From assembly GCA_002491565.1 (NCBI GenBank), contig DKWE01000084.1, positions 1 through 64,000 on the forward strand: 64,000 nucleotides of DNA. Reading direction: 5' to 3'. A program made the translations under genes and the position numbers. The notes under the pieces are model-generated. The model ran no database searches. It had not been told where the DNA came from and saw only the letters and a program-made list of their open reading frames with translations. This document shows positions 1 through 9,716 of this stretch, piece by piece (the first letter of the stretch is position 1; each line of letters opens with the position of its first letter). Origin of the DNA: Lachnospiraceae bacterium UBA7160 (lineage in GTDB: Bacteria; Bacillota; Clostridia; Lachnospirales; Lachnospiraceae).

Positions 1-35
1 TCGTTGCTCGCGGGAATAAAAAAGGAGCGATTCCT

Positions 36-773
36 TTGCAGATAACGATCGCGATTGTCGACGACATACCGGAGGATGCACACCGGATCGAGTCCGACAT
101 GATGAAATATTTTCAAACAAACGCTTCCGGACACACTGTACGTACACTGCGGTTTGAAAGTGGGGAAGCGTTCCTTTCCAGGCCATCCTGTGAACGGATT
201 CATATGGTATTTTTTGATATCTGTATGCGGGGAATGAATGGAATTGAAGCTGCGCGTGCCCTGCGCAGGCGTGATGCCCGGTGCCTGATTGTATTTCTCA
301 CCGTTTCCAGAGAATACTCCTGGCAGGCGTTCCCGGTTCATCCTTTTGATTACCTTATAAAGCCTTGTTCTGCTGAACAGCTTGGACATGTGCTGTCTGA
401 AGCGCTGCGGGTGCTCGTGCGCAAGGAACCGAAGCTGGCGCTTCGGCTTACCCACCAGGATATGCAGCTTGATTACAGCCAGATTTCCTATATCATCGCC
501 CAAAACCACAACATCATCGTGACACTTATTGATGGGACGCGTCTCACCGGCCAGAATAACTTTTCTGAGCTGAGCGAACGTCTGGCATCGGATGCCCGAT
601 TCCTTGTCTGCAACCGCGGCGTCCTGATCAATATGGACGAAGCGCTGAAGCTGGAGGATGGCTGCGTATTTTTAAAGGATGGTTCCCGTTTTCCGGTGCG
701 CCAGAGAGAGAAAAGCCGCCTTGCTACCACCTTTGCTCAATACCAGCTTCAAAGAATCCGAGAGGAGCATTAA
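36..773 (+). CDS. LytTR-family response regulator
   Basis: Cytoplasmic response regulator of 245 residues. The receiver domain covers about residues 3-125, with acidic residues VDD at 8-10, the likely phospho-acceptor Asp61 in FFDIC, and a Lys-Pro pair in YLIKP. A LytTR DNA-binding domain follows at about 135-240, with the usual late GSRFPVR segment. I chose the TTG start at 36 because AAAGGAG lies just upstream and the receiver domain begins immediately. It is followed after 2 nt by a GHKL sensor kinase, the usual partner in the AgrA/AgrC-type arrangement, so the two form one system. Family membership is clear. The signal and target genes cannot be read from the sequence, and no peptide pheromone gene is visible inside the window. 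Confidence 0.93.
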   Translation: MQITIAIVDDIPEDAHRIESDMMKYFQTNASGHTVRTLRFESGEAFLSRPSCERIHMVFFDICMRGMNGIEAARALRRRDARCLIVFLTVSREYSWQAFPVHPFDYLIKPCSAEQLGHVLSEALRVLVRKEPKLALRLTHQDMQLDYSQISYIIAQNHNIIVTLIDGTRLTGQNNFSELSERLASDARFLVCNRGVLINMDEALKLEDGCVFLKDGSRFPVRQREKSRLATTFAQYQLQRIREEH

Positions 774-775
774 CC

Positions 776-2089
776 ATGAACTGGGATATTTATCTGCGCT
801 ATTTTTGTGAACTTGCCCTCGCCTTTCCGGCAGCCACATTCGGCTATCTCCCTATGTGGCGGAACCTGCGGTTTCAACCGCTCCGTTTCGCCTTTGCCGT
901 CGCCGGCAGTATGTTTTTCTTCTGCCTGACCGGCGCCTTGTTCTGCATGCACTTTTCCGTCTCGGCAAAATATCTGCTGCCTCCGCTTGCGATCCCGGTC
1001 TTCTTCGTATACCGCTGTACACTGAAGGTTTCCTGCGGCAAAGCACTTTTTGTTTTTTTTAATGCGATTGCTATGGTTTTATTTTGCCCTCTGTCGACAA
1101 TTTTTATCGTTTCCAGCAGAGAGGCCGGCAGCATCCGCTCACCGATGCTGCTTTCTTCTGCGATGATCTCTCTTGGAATTGGCATACTGCTTGTACTGCT
1201 TACTGCCCATACCTTGATCTGCAAAGTCGGATATCTGATCCGGGAGTTTCACATGGAAAAATTCTGGTACGCATTTTCCCTGCTTCCCATCATATTTTCC
1301 ACCTTTTTCTTCGTACTCCAGCCAGTCGATTCCGTGATTCTTCTGCAGAAAAGACTCCGTCCGCTTGGTTTCGTGATCACGGTTTCTCTGCTGCTGCTTC
1401 TTCTGTTTCTCTATCAGCTCTTTTATATGCTTGCGATGGGAATCATGAATGTGAACCATCTGGAACGGGAAAATCAGCTGCTCTCCATCCAGACCAGCCG
1501 CTATGAGCAGCTGCGCCGCCATATGGAAGAGACACAGAATATCCGTCATGATTTCCGTCAGCACCTCCGCGTACTTTCCGGTCTCGCCGAGAACAAGGAA
1601 TACGGTAAACTGACCGAATATCTGAAATCATACTCAGACGGTCTTGAACGCCCCTATGCCCTGCTGTGCGCCAATACTCCGGTAGACGCCATCGCCGGAT
1701 ACTATGCAGAGCACGCCAGACAGTACGGTATTTCCATAGACTGGCGGCTGGAGCTTCCCGAACAGCTCCCTCTCCCGGAAGCTGACCTTTGCATGCTGCT
1801 TGGAAATCTACTGGAAAATTCCATTCAGGCCGTCATGCAGCTTCCCGCGAAAGACCGGCATATCACCGTCATCTGCCGGATGCCGAGCGATGCGATGCTG
1901 GCTCTTGTAGTCGAAAACCCGTATCGGGAACCGCTGAAAAAAGACGGCTCCCATTTCCTGTCCACGCATCACAAGGGCCACGGTATCGGCCTGCAGTCCG
2001 TCCAGACCATGGTTCAGCGCCACAAAGGACAGCTGATCATCCAGACAGATGACCAGCTGTTCAGTGTGAATATCATTCTAAATATTTAA
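776..2089 (+). CDS. GHKL-type sensor histidine kinase
   Basis: Membrane sensor kinase of 437 residues, partner of the LytTR regulator ending 2 nt upstream. The first half holds about six or seven hydrophobic segments (roughly residues 5-225) and looks like an integral membrane sensor. After a short coiled linker comes the phospho-acceptor region with RHDFRQH near residue 260, then a GHKL ATPase domain with the N-box LLGNLLENSIQA near 340 and the G-box HGIGLQS near 405. AgrC-like kinases often sense peptides or control bacteriocin and quorum loci, but nothing here identifies the ligand. Its ribosome site, GAGAGGAGC, lies inside the end of the upstream gene, so translation is probably coupled. 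It ends 20 nt before the convergent hydrogenase gene. Confidence 0.92.
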   Translation: MNWDIYLRYFCELALAFPAATFGYLPMWRNLRFQPLRFAFAVAGSMFFFCLTGALFCMHFSVSAKYLLPPLAIPVFFVYRCTLKVSCGKALFVFFNAIAMVLFCPLSTIFIVSSREAGSIRSPMLLSSAMISLGIGILLVLLTAHTLICKVGYLIREFHMEKFWYAFSLLPIIFSTFFFVLQPVDSVILLQKRLRPLGFVITVSLLLLLLFLYQLFYMLAMGIMNVNHLERENQLLSIQTSRYEQLRRHMEETQNIRHDFRQHLRVLSGLAENKEYGKLTEYLKSYSDGLERPYALLCANTPVDAIAGYYAEHARQYGISIDWRLELPEQLPLPEADLCMLLGNLLENSIQAVMQLPAKDRHITVICRMPSDAMLALVVENPYREPLKKDGSHFLSTHHKGHGIGLQSVQTMVQRHKGQLIIQTDDQLFSVNIILNI

Positions 2090-2108
2090 GTTCCATAAGG
2101 GAGTGCCT

Positions 2109-3626
2109 CTAGTTCTCCTCCAAAATCTCCAGCAATTCCTTATAATTGCTCTGCAGCGCATGCGCATTCGCCGCTACCTTTTTGTGAAGATTTACCGCGG
2201 CGGCCGATTTATTGATCGGCTGAACAGTTCCGGCCCCTGCGACGCATCCGCCGGGACAAGCCATCCCTTCCAGCAGATATCCATTGTACTTTCCGGCTTT
2301 TGCCGCAGCAAGCAGTTTTCTACACTCAGCAAGCCCTTCCGCGCGCTCTACCTTTACCTCACGGTCAGGATACAGCTCCTTCATGCAGTTTACTACTGCA
2401 TTTGCCACTCCGCCGCTTACAGCAAAGCCACGCCCGTCTCCGCTGGCCCCCTCCATTGGATCAAGCTCCTCAAGCCCCCGGAAATCCACTTCCTTTGCCT
2501 CAAACATTCCCATGACCTCTTCGAAGGTCAAAACAAAGTCAATATCGCTTCGAATCGATTTTCTTCCGGCTTCGAGCTTTTTGGCAGCGCACGGCCCGAT
2601 AAATGCCACCTTGCAGCCCGGATGCTCTTTCTTGATCAGCCGCCCAGTCAGAACCATCGGTGTGAGTGCCATAGAGATACAGTTCGCGTAATCCGGAAAC
2701 AGCTTCTTCGCCATCATCGACCATGCCGGACAGCATGAGGTTGCCATGAACGGAAGCTTTTGAGGAACCTCACTGGCAAAATCCTTAGCCTCTTCGATCG
2801 TACACAGGTCCGCTCCGATCGCCACCTCGACCGCATCCTCAAAGCCGAGAGCCTTGAATGCTGACCGGATTTTTCCTGGTGTCAGATTCGGACCAAATTG
2901 CCCCGCCACTGCAGGCGCAATTGCTGCATAGACAGGGACATCACTCTTGATCGCCTGAATCGTCTGAAAAATCTGAGCCTTGTCCGCGATTGCACCAAAC
3001 GGACAGTTTGCAAGGCACATTCCGCAGGATACACATTTTTCCTGATCGATATCTGCCCGCCCATACTCGTCAGAGCGGATCGCATTCATACCGCATGCCT
3101 TTGCACAGGGGCGCTCCTGCCTGATGATTGCATTGTAGGAGCACGCGCTGATGCATTTTCCGCACTTGATACATTTTTCCTGATCGATCACGGATCTTCC
3201 ATTCTCAAAACGAATCGCCTTTTTCGGGCAAACTTCTTTACACGGATGCGCAAGACAGCCCTGACAGCCATCTGTCACCCGCACCACGTTGTCCGGACAC
3301 TTATGGCAGGCAAATTTGATAATATTTACAAGTGGCGGCTGATAATATTTCTCCGGCTTCACACACTCCTCTGCGCCGATCGATACCGGAGCATGCTCGG
3401 TCGCCTTGCGCAGCGGAAGTCCCATCGCAAGACGCATCCTCTCCTTCACAATGGCTCTTTCCAGAAACACACTCTCCCGATATGTGGATACTTCCCCGGG
3501 GATCACGCGGTATGGAATATGCTCCATCTGTGACAGGTCTCCATCCTTATAATCATAGGATAACCGCGCAACTTCAGCAAACACTCTTTTCCGTATGTCA
3601 TTTACCGATGTATAAACTCCTCTCAT
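2109..3626 (-). CDS. Monomeric [FeFe] hydrogenase, group B-like
   Basis: Iron-only hydrogenase of 505 residues, expected to interconvert protons and H2 with an unidentified electron carrier, probably ferredoxin, in the cytoplasm. Cysteine clusters at about residues 107-211 bind several [4Fe-4S] centres, including two CxxCxxCxxxC ferredoxin motifs. The H-cluster motifs are TSCCPAW at 296-302, GPCAAKK at 344-350 and EGMACPGGC at 453-461. The N-terminus, lacking a [2Fe-2S] domain, and the GPC variant of L2 fit group B enzymes better than the bifurcating group A. I moved the start from 3665 to the ATG at 3626, where AGAGAGGG precedes it and the family N-terminus (MRGVYTSV) begins. It is a single gene with no subunit or maturase genes beside it. 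It ends in TAG. Confidence 0.9.
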   Translation of the reverse strand: MRGVYTSVNDIRKRVFAEVARLSYDYKDGDLSQMEHIPYRVIPGEVSTYRESVFLERAIVKERMRLAMGLPLRKATEHAPVSIGAEECVKPEKYYQPPLVNIIKFACHKCPDNVVRVTDGCQGCLAHPCKEVCPKKAIRFENGRSVIDQEKCIKCGKCISACSYNAIIRQERPCAKACGMNAIRSDEYGRADIDQEKCVSCGMCLANCPFGAIADKAQIFQTIQAIKSDVPVYAAIAPAVAGQFGPNLTPGKIRSAFKALGFEDAVEVAIGADLCTIEEAKDFASEVPQKLPFMATSCCPAWSMMAKKLFPDYANCISMALTPMVLTGRLIKKEHPGCKVAFIGPCAAKKLEAGRKSIRSDIDFVLTFEEVMGMFEAKEVDFRGLEELDPMEGASGDGRGFAVSGGVANAVVNCMKELYPDREVKVERAEGLAECRKLLAAAKAGKYNGYLLEGMACPGGCVAGAGTVQPINKSAAAVNLHKKVAANAHALQSNYKELLEILEEN

Positions 3627-3856
3627 GATTCCCTCTCTTTCTGAGTGAAAGCATATGCTTTCCAATAGTTCACTCCTGTTTCAGATCTGTCAAACATGCG
3701 ACTTGCTTATAATCACTGACTGCAAAAATATTCTGTTTATTCTTAAGCTGCTTTCCAGTATATTCTCAGCCATAATGTACTGTCAAGTTCTAATTTTTTA
3801 CAGCAAACTAAGCAACGCATAAAAATCATAAAGAAGATGTTACATCCAGTTAAAAT

Positions 3857-4477
3857 CTATAGGATGAATCGCAGTGCATTTTCAATCTGTCTTATATACA
3901 GAGGATTCCGAAAAGCTTCTCTGTCATGTCCGGGGGCGAGATATGCCACTCTTCCTTTTTCACTGGGGAGCCACCAGCCTGCCGGATACCACTGACCCTC
4001 ATATTGATATTCCAAAAACAGATTGATCGCTTCCCGATGAAAAAATACATATTGATACGGCTCATCAAACAGCTGAAAGCTTTCTGTCCCGTCGTTCAGC
4101 TCCTTATTTGTTCCAATGCTCCGGTATTCCAGCCTGCTATAATTCGCATGACCGGTAAAGCTTCCGCCATTTAATCTCAGAAGCGGCTCTGCACTTTTCG
4201 TAATAATACCATTGTGCAAGGTCAGCATCCTGCCGCCTTTTCTGACATATTCACAGATGGCCTCCTGTGCTGCTAAAGTTCCTCTGTCCTGCCAGTTATC
4301 TATATAGTTGATACAGGCATCAAATCTCTCCAGACATTCTCCTGTCAACTCCGGATACTCTTCCGTCACCGTAAACTCATATTTGGAATGCAGAGCTTCC
4401 ACGAGCGGTTCCAGGTTAGAAACCGGATGCCAGCGCGGCCGCGTGCGGTCCCCTAAAATAATGATTTTTTTATTCAT
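3857..4477 (-). CDS. ThuA-like domain protein
   Basis: Cytoplasmic protein of 206 residues resembling the ThuA family (PF06283), a class-I glutamine-amidotransferase-like fold often found beside sugar transporters and oxidoreductases. The family features visible are a beta-strand start (KIIILGD), the YIDNW segment near 77, GGRMLTLHNG near 100, TGHANY near 128, and a late GHDREAF segment. The nucleophile Cys typical of true amidotransferases is not obvious, which is normal for ThuA. It is the last gene of the minus-strand transporter operon, 16 nt after the second permease. ThuA proteins have been linked to trehalose and other disaccharide use, but the actual reaction is poorly known, so only the family is claimed. 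Confidence 0.78.
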   Translation of the reverse strand: MNKKIIILGDRTRPRWHPVSNLEPLVEALHSKYEFTVTEEYPELTGECLERFDACINYIDNWQDRGTLAAQEAICEYVRKGGRMLTLHNGIITKSAEPLLRLNGGSFTGHANYSRLEYRSIGTNKELNDGTESFQLFDEPYQYVFFHREAINLFLEYQYEGQWYPAGWWLPSEKGRVAYLAPGHDREAFRNPLYIRQIENALRFIL

Positions 4478-4493
4478 GCTGCTTCCTTTCCGG

Positions 4494-5363
4494 TCATCCT
4501 TTGACGGAGCCTATCATAACACCTTTTATAAAATACTTCTGCACAAACGGATAGACCAGCAGAATCGGAACCGTTGCTACCATTACTGTTGCCGCCTTCA
4601 CCGTCTCACTTGAAATCGCCTCCTCTGCTCTTACGGAAATTCCGCTCGCAGACATCGCTGACTGTGCATTAGAAAGAATCTCCCGCAGTACTGCCTGCAA
4701 GGACCAGCGATCCTTCGAAACGATATAAAGAATTGTTGAAAAATAATCATTCCAGTAACCGACTGCCGTGAATAGTGCAATCGTGGCCAAAACTGCTTTG
4801 GACAGCGGCAAAACGATATGAAAGAAAATCGTCAGGTCATTTGCTCCGTCAATCCGTGCAGATTCCTCCAAACTGGCGGGAATCCCTGCAAATGCATTTT
4901 TCATGATAAAAATATTCCATGCAGAAAGAAGCCCCGGCAGGATCAATGCGCCATAGCTGTCAATCAGTTTCAGCTTCTTGGCCAGCAAATAGTTGGGAAT
5001 CATGCCCCCTCCGAAAAGCATGGTAAAGAAGATCAAACTGATCAGTACATTTCGTCCCGGCATCCTCTTTTTACTCAGCGGATAAGCCAGCATAGCCGAC
5101 AGCATAACGCCAGCCACAGTACCCGTAAGCGTCACAATGACCGATACGCGGAATCCCGTCCATACAGATTTATTCCGTAAAACCGACCAGTAAGATTTCA
5201 GATTAAATCCTCTGGGCAACAGAAACATCCCTCCGGTTGCTGCATCCACAGGATCAGAGAAGGAATACATCATTTCATGCCAGAAGGGATACAGCATGAC
5301 CAGCGATATTAACACCAAAATAAAAATGATGATATAATCATAAATATTCTTTTTATTTTTCAT
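4494..5363 (-). CDS. CUT1 sugar ABC transporter permease (LplC/YtcP type)
   Basis: Inner-membrane permease of 289 residues with six predicted transmembrane helices. The EAA loop that docks on the ATPase reads EESARIDGANDLTIFF near residue 180. The N-terminal tract YDYIIIFILVLISL and the end KGVMIGSVKG are typical of LplC/YtcP proteins, which pair with LplB/YteP permeases and a large solute-binding protein in uptake of pectin- or plant-glycan-derived oligosaccharides. It starts 9 nt after the other permease. No ATPase gene is present in this operon, as is usual for this subfamily, which borrows a shared MsmK-type ATPase; one such ATPase is encoded at 37353-38462. Confidence 0.93.
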   Translation of the reverse strand: MKNKKNIYDYIIIFILVLISLVMLYPFWHEMMYSFSDPVDAATGGMFLLPRGFNLKSYWSVLRNKSVWTGFRVSVIVTLTGTVAGVMLSAMLAYPLSKKRMPGRNVLISLIFFTMLFGGGMIPNYLLAKKLKLIDSYGALILPGLLSAWNIFIMKNAFAGIPASLEESARIDGANDLTIFFHIVLPLSKAVLATIALFTAVGYWNDYFSTILYIVSKDRWSLQAVLREILSNAQSAMSASGISVRAEEAISSETVKAATVMVATVPILLVYPFVQKYFIKGVMIGSVKG

Positions 5364-5372
5364 AAAAGCCTC

Positions 5373-6305
5373 CTACCATAATCCGTCTTCTTCCAGCATA
5401 TGCGCTATTTTATTGGTTATAATGATCAAGCCCATGGAAATAACCGACTTAAACAGCCCGGCCGCCGTTGACATAGAATAGTTGCTGCTCATAATACCAT
5501 TCCGATATACATAGGTATCAATAACATCCGCCACGTCATATACTCTGGCATTATACAAAAGCAGTATCTGTTCAAATCCTGCATTCAAAATGCCGCCCAT
5601 ATTCAGAATAAACATGACTACGATTGTTGATTTCAATTCCGGCAGCGTGATGTACCACATTTGCTTAAACCGGTTCGCTCCATCTACCATGGCAGCCTCG
5701 TATACGGTAGGATCAATCGCGGAAATGGCTGCAATGTAGACAATACTCCCCCAGCCAATTCCCTTATAAATATCGGTTATGACAAGAATGCTTCTGAAAT
5801 ATTTTTTGCTCACCAGAAAATCGATTCCCTTGCCGTCGTTAAACAGCTTTACCAATTCATTGATCAGGCCGCTGTCCGGATGAAGAAACATCGCAATCAA
5901 ACCGGCCAGAATAACCCAAGAAATGAAATGAGGCAGATAGACGATGGTCTGCGTCACCTTCTTAAACCTCTGATTTTTCACTTCGTTCAGCAAAAGTGCA
6001 AGAATGATCGGCGCCGGAAATCCCAGTATCAGTTTGTACAGGGAAATGATCACCGTATTCCGAAACACGCTGGGAAAGGATAATCCTGTAAACAGCTTGT
6101 GAAACTGCTCCAGCCCGACCCACTCACTTCCCCATATTCCCTTGCTAATGCGAAAATCCTGAAATGCGATCACTACTCCGTACATGGGCACATAACGAAA
6201 TATGATAAAATACAGCATTCCCGGAAAAGCCAGCAAGTATAAGTAACGATACTTCCACAGCTTTGCCCATATATTTTTCTGCCCTTTTGTTCTATGATTG
6301 CCCAT
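5373..6305 (-). CDS. CUT1 sugar ABC transporter permease (LplB/YteP type)
   Basis: Inner-membrane permease of 310 residues with about six transmembrane helices. LplB/YteP hallmarks are the early segment YLYLLAFPGMLYFIIFRYVP, the GVVIAFQDF block, the EAA loop YEAAMVDGANRFKQ near residue 210 and the end NKIAHMLEEDGLW. It pairs with the permease encoded 9 nt downstream to form the channel of an oligosaccharide importer. The solute-binding protein gene for this importer lies immediately upstream but is interrupted by a TAG codon, so the transporter may be starved of its binding protein. The permease itself shows no damage. Confidence 0.94.
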   Translation of the reverse strand: MGNHRTKGQKNIWAKLWKYRYLYLLAFPGMLYFIIFRYVPMYGVVIAFQDFRISKGIWGSEWVGLEQFHKLFTGLSFPSVFRNTVIISLYKLILGFPAPIILALLLNEVKNQRFKKVTQTIVYLPHFISWVILAGLIAMFLHPDSGLINELVKLFNDGKGIDFLVSKKYFRSILVITDIYKGIGWGSIVYIAAISAIDPTVYEAAMVDGANRFKQMWYITLPELKSTIVVMFILNMGGILNAGFEQILLLYNARVYDVADVIDTYVYRNGIMSSNYSMSTAAGLFKSVISMGLIIITNKIAHMLEEDGLW

Positions 6306-6383
6306 ATCGCTTCCTCCGTTTGAACACAGAAGATGCCGATACTTCCGACATCTTCTGCGCTTTTAATCTGTCACTGCCTGTTC

Positions 6384-7922
6384 TTACTGAAACCACTCCT
6401 GATATCTCTGACAGAATTCCTGATAGGACGCATCCTGTTCTGCATACATCCGGTTTGCCTCTTCTTCTACTTCTTTTCCGCCATGCGCATAAAACAGCTC
6501 AACATATTCATCAAAATCATCCACCGGACGCTCTCCCATAATAATGCCGTAGAAATATTCGTCTCTCAGCTTATCCAGTTCAGCGCCGTATTCCTTCCAG
6601 CAATCCCCCGTTGTTCCAAGAACTGCACGGTATTCATTAAGCGGAAGGGAAGTCTTTGCTGCACGCGCAAACAACTCATTTACTTCCTTACTGTTCTGAA
6701 TGTTGTAAGCATCCTTACGGTTCACAAAGCCTGTGAAAGTGCTCAGTCCCATCTCATTGCGCTTTGTCTCATCCACAATGAAGTTCACCGCACCATCTTC
6801 CGTCAGCTCGTAGGTCTCTCCTTCAACACCCCACTTATTCATAATGAACATTTCTCCGGAAGCAATCTCATCCATAATCTCCATCACTCTCTGGGGATTT
6901 TCACAGTTGTTTGTAATTGCATAGCTGCACCAGCCTGTGCCGTTTTCTCTTTCATCCGAGGAAAAGCCGTCCGGTCCTTGAATTGGCTCAATTACCTCAT
7001 ATTCTCCATCCGGATTATTCTGATAAAAGCTCTGCAGATATTGCTGAGAGGGATTTAAGGAACTCAGATACCGATAGAAGGAGCCCACCTTTCCTTCCGC
7101 AAACAGCGTCTCGCCTTCCGATGCTGAGAAAATGGAAGGTTCAAATACTCCCTTCTGATAAAGCTCTGCCATGAGCGCCAGCGCTTCTTTCACCTGCGGC
7201 TGTGTGGAACCATGGACAATTGTACCGTCATCTGCTTTTACAAAATGATTCACATCCGCCTTGTAGGAATATAAAAACGGTGCAAAATATTTCCAGTCTC
7301 CATTATCTCCGCCAAAGCCATACGTATCAGCCTCACCGTTTCCGTCCGGATCGTTATTCACGCATGCCAGCAGATAATCCACATACTCATCCATCGTTTT
7401 CGGCTCTTCCATGCCGAACTTCTCCAGCCAGTCCTTTCTTACAAAAGTACCCATACAGCTCACCTCCGCAACGTCGCCGGGAATGCTGTAAATACTTCCG
7501 TTTGTGTAGGTCGGGAACATTGCCCACTCATCATAGTAAGAAAGAATGTTGCTGTCCTCAATGTTCGAAAGCAGAGGAACGAGGTCTGTCAAGAGGCCGT
7601 CTTCCACCCATTCCTAATACTCCTCAGTCATTCCGCTCCACCAGATGACATCCGGTCTCTGGTCATCATCGCTCATCAATAGATTCACCTTGGTATTCAA
7701 ATCTTCCCATCCTGGCAGAAAAATTAATTCAACCTCGCAGTTAAAGATCTCTTCTATCTGTGCCTCACTCCACGTGTCCTCTGCCTTAGGTCCATTCATA
7801 ATCGCAATGGAAAATGAAATCTTTTCATCCGTATCGGCAGCATCCAGACCAGCTGTCATCCCGGAAAGCATCCCTGCACACAGTGTAACTGCCATTGTTT
7901 TTTTCCAAAATTTTGTACTCAT
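6384..7922 (-). pseudogene. Extracellular sugar-binding protein, broken by one in-frame amber codon
   Basis: Reading one frame from ATG 7922 to TAA 6384 gives a complete LplA/YtcQ-like solute-binding protein of about 512 residues, except for a TAG at 7616-7614 (codon 103). The first 102 residues hold a signal peptide and the N-lobe strand (VELIFLPGW, PDVIWWSG). The remainder holds the rest of the family, including NGSIYSIPGDV, WLEKFGMEEPKTMDEY and the C-lobe. There is no frameshift. The residue before the stop is Tyr and those after are Glu-Trp, so a single change from a sense codon such as CAG would explain it. The signal peptide ends in an AxA-like site (GLDAAD) and lacks a lipobox Cys, unusual for a Gram-positive binding protein. 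Either a fresh nonsense mutation or a sequencing error; TAG acts as a normal stop elsewhere in the window (hydrogenase). Confidence 0.85.
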
Positions 7923-7933
7923 CGTATCCTCCC

Positions 7934-8644
7934 TTAAAATTGAAATTTTTCACCGTCGTATCCAAACAAAATCAGTTCTGATTCATCTACCGACTCATCC
8001 AGGAAATAATTCGCCGCATAATCCGCCGCCTCTTCTATAGAAAGGTTTCCCCTTTCGGAAAGCTTTCCGCTCATATAAGAGCGTATCCAGCCCGGATGAT
8101 ACAGCCGAAAGCTGTAGCCTTCCGGTTTCAAACGGTTATAAATCAGTTTGACATACATGTTCAAAGCCGCCTTTGACATGCAATAGCTGAAGTTATCCTC
8201 TCTCCATGCCTGTGCAATGCTCCCTGCTTCCGAGGAAACAAAACACATTCTCTTTGTATCACTCCCCTTCATCATCTGATAGAATATTTCAACCAAACGG
8301 ACAGCACCCAGCGAATTGATATTATATGTGCGCATCATATACTCAAAATTCGACTCCATGGTCACTTCCCCGTCAAGTTTTCCGTTAATCCCGGCATTGC
8401 TGATCAACATATCCAAATGATCCGTCACCGCTTCCACTGCAGTTCTGGCTTCTCTCACGCTTACCTCGCTTCCCACATCCAGATCAATCAGATACAGCCG
8501 ACTGCCATAGTTCTCCTTTAACTGTTCCAACTCATTCCACTGTTTTAAGTACTGCCCTGCAAACACCGTATGTCCTTTTTCCAGCAGTAATTTCGTCAGG
8601 CCAAATCCAAGTCCACGGTCGGCCCCTGATATGAGAACATTCAT
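7934..8644 (-). CDS. Short-chain dehydrogenase/reductase
   Basis: Cytoplasmic NAD(P)-dependent oxidoreductase of 236 residues, a usual SDR length. The cofactor-binding motif near the N-terminus is ADRGLGFGL, a TGxxxGxG variant. NAG in SNAGING near residue 86, the catalytic Ser in FVSSEAGS near 133, and Tyr-x-x-x-Lys in YCMSKAALN near 150 complete the active site. It lies 11 nt upstream of the broken binding-protein gene and 8 nt downstream of the AbrB-type permease gene, inside the esterase-led operon. Its substrate is unknown; a role in oxidising or reducing a sugar or ester hydrolysis product imported by this operon is an inference from context only. Confidence 0.88.
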   Translation of the reverse strand: MNVLISGADRGLGFGLTKLLLEKGHTVFAGQYLKQWNELEQLKENYGSRLYLIDLDVGSEVSVREARTAVEAVTDHLDMLISNAGINGKLDGEVTMESNFEYMMRTYNINSLGAVRLVEIFYQMMKGSDTKRMCFVSSEAGSIAQAWREDNFSYCMSKAALNMYVKLIYNRLKPEGYSFRLYHPGWIRSYMSGKLSERGNLSIEEAADYAANYFLDESVDESELILFGYDGEKFQF

Positions 8645-8652
8645 AATCTTTC

Positions 8653-9702
8653 CTACCTTCCTACTGCCATCGTCAAAAGCATCGGGAAAAAGCAGATGAC
8701 GACTACCAGTCTGATCGTATGCATCACAATCACCGCAGAAACATCACAGCCCATGTCAGCTGCCAACAGAGATGTCTCCTGAATTCCGCCGGGAGTCAGA
8801 CAAAACAGGCTTGTTTGATAATCCAGCTCCGCCACCTTTGCCATAATCCGGCCAAAGAGAAATGTAAACAAAAGCATACCGGAAATCATACATAGGACAG
8901 GCAGTATAAGCTCCCTTAACAGCACAAGGCTTTCTTTTGTCATCTGGCAGCCAATCACCGCTCCGGTGACAGACTGGATGAAAAAACGCCAGTCCTTTGG
9001 AATATAGCCCCAGCCCTTCCAGATATTAAGCGCCGCACAGGCAGCCACACTTCCCACCATAAAGCCGGCTGGCATACCAAGCCTTTCCAGCAGATACCCT
9101 CCGCCGAATGCGGCTAACAGTGTGAGCATACAACGCTTTCCTTTTCCTCCCACCAGCATTTCCTTTTTCTGCCCTGACGCAGGCATCGTTTCTCTGATGA
9201 TACACCCCTTCTTCTGTGCATATCGCAGTACCGGCGGAAATATCAAATAAATTCCGAACATCCTGAAAAGCTGCAGAATCGAAACAATCTGCATATCGGC
9301 GCCCAAATCTTCTGCGATCAGCGCCATATCGGATACTCCTCCCGGCGCTGTGGCAAGCAAGGCTGTTGCCAGATTCATATCTGTCAGCTGAAAGACTCCA
9401 ACTCCTGTGGTCACATTCAGCAGAAACATCGCTGAAACCAACACCACTGCCGCCTTTATGATACTGCGCATTTTTTTTAAGTCGTTTCTGCTGATGCCAT
9501 GTCCCAGCAAAGCACCGCCCATCACCTGCATGCATGCCTTTGTACCAGCCGGCACTGACGCCTTTCCTGCTGTACAATTCAAAACCGCAACCGCCAAAAT
9601 TGCTCCTGTCATAGCCCCGCCGGGAACCCTGCACTTTTTTGCAATCCAGCTCCCAAACAGCGCTGTCAGGAGTGTCATCGCAAAAGCCAATACTCCATTC
9701 AA
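8653..9702 (-). CDS. AbrB-family membrane protein (putative ammonia monooxygenase-like permease)
   Basis: Integral membrane protein of 349 residues with about ten hydrophobic segments, matching the AbrB family (PF05145), formerly and misleadingly named ammonia monooxygenase. The two internal repeats each carry the family block: ATAPGGVSDMALIAEDLGAD near residue 120 and LTPGGIQETSLLAADMGCD near 305. The proteins are thought to be permeases or transport-linked regulators; the substrate is not established. The gene follows the carboxylesterase by 14 nt and precedes the SDR gene by 8 nt, so it may move the acid or alcohol that the esterase releases. The duplicated GGxxE/D motif makes the family call secure. 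Confidence 0.88.
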   Translation of the reverse strand: MNGVLAFAMTLLTALFGSWIAKKCRVPGGAMTGAILAVAVLNCTAGKASVPAGTKACMQVMGGALLGHGISRNDLKKMRSIIKAAVVLVSAMFLLNVTTGVGVFQLTDMNLATALLATAPGGVSDMALIAEDLGADMQIVSILQLFRMFGIYLIFPPVLRYAQKKGCIIRETMPASGQKKEMLVGGKGKRCMLTLLAAFGGGYLLERLGMPAGFMVGSVAACAALNIWKGWGYIPKDWRFFIQSVTGAVIGCQMTKESLVLLRELILPVLCMISGMLLFTFLFGRIMAKVAELDYQTSLFCLTPGGIQETSLLAADMGCDVSAVIVMHTIRLVVVICFFPMLLTMAVGR

Positions 9703-9716
9703 AATTTCCCCTCCTC

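Noticed and set aside
7614..7616. TAG read as Gln or pyrrolysine
   Set aside because: The hydrogenase gene ends in TAG at its family C-terminus, so TAG is a normal stop here. No pyrrolysine genes or suppressor tRNA are visible in the window.
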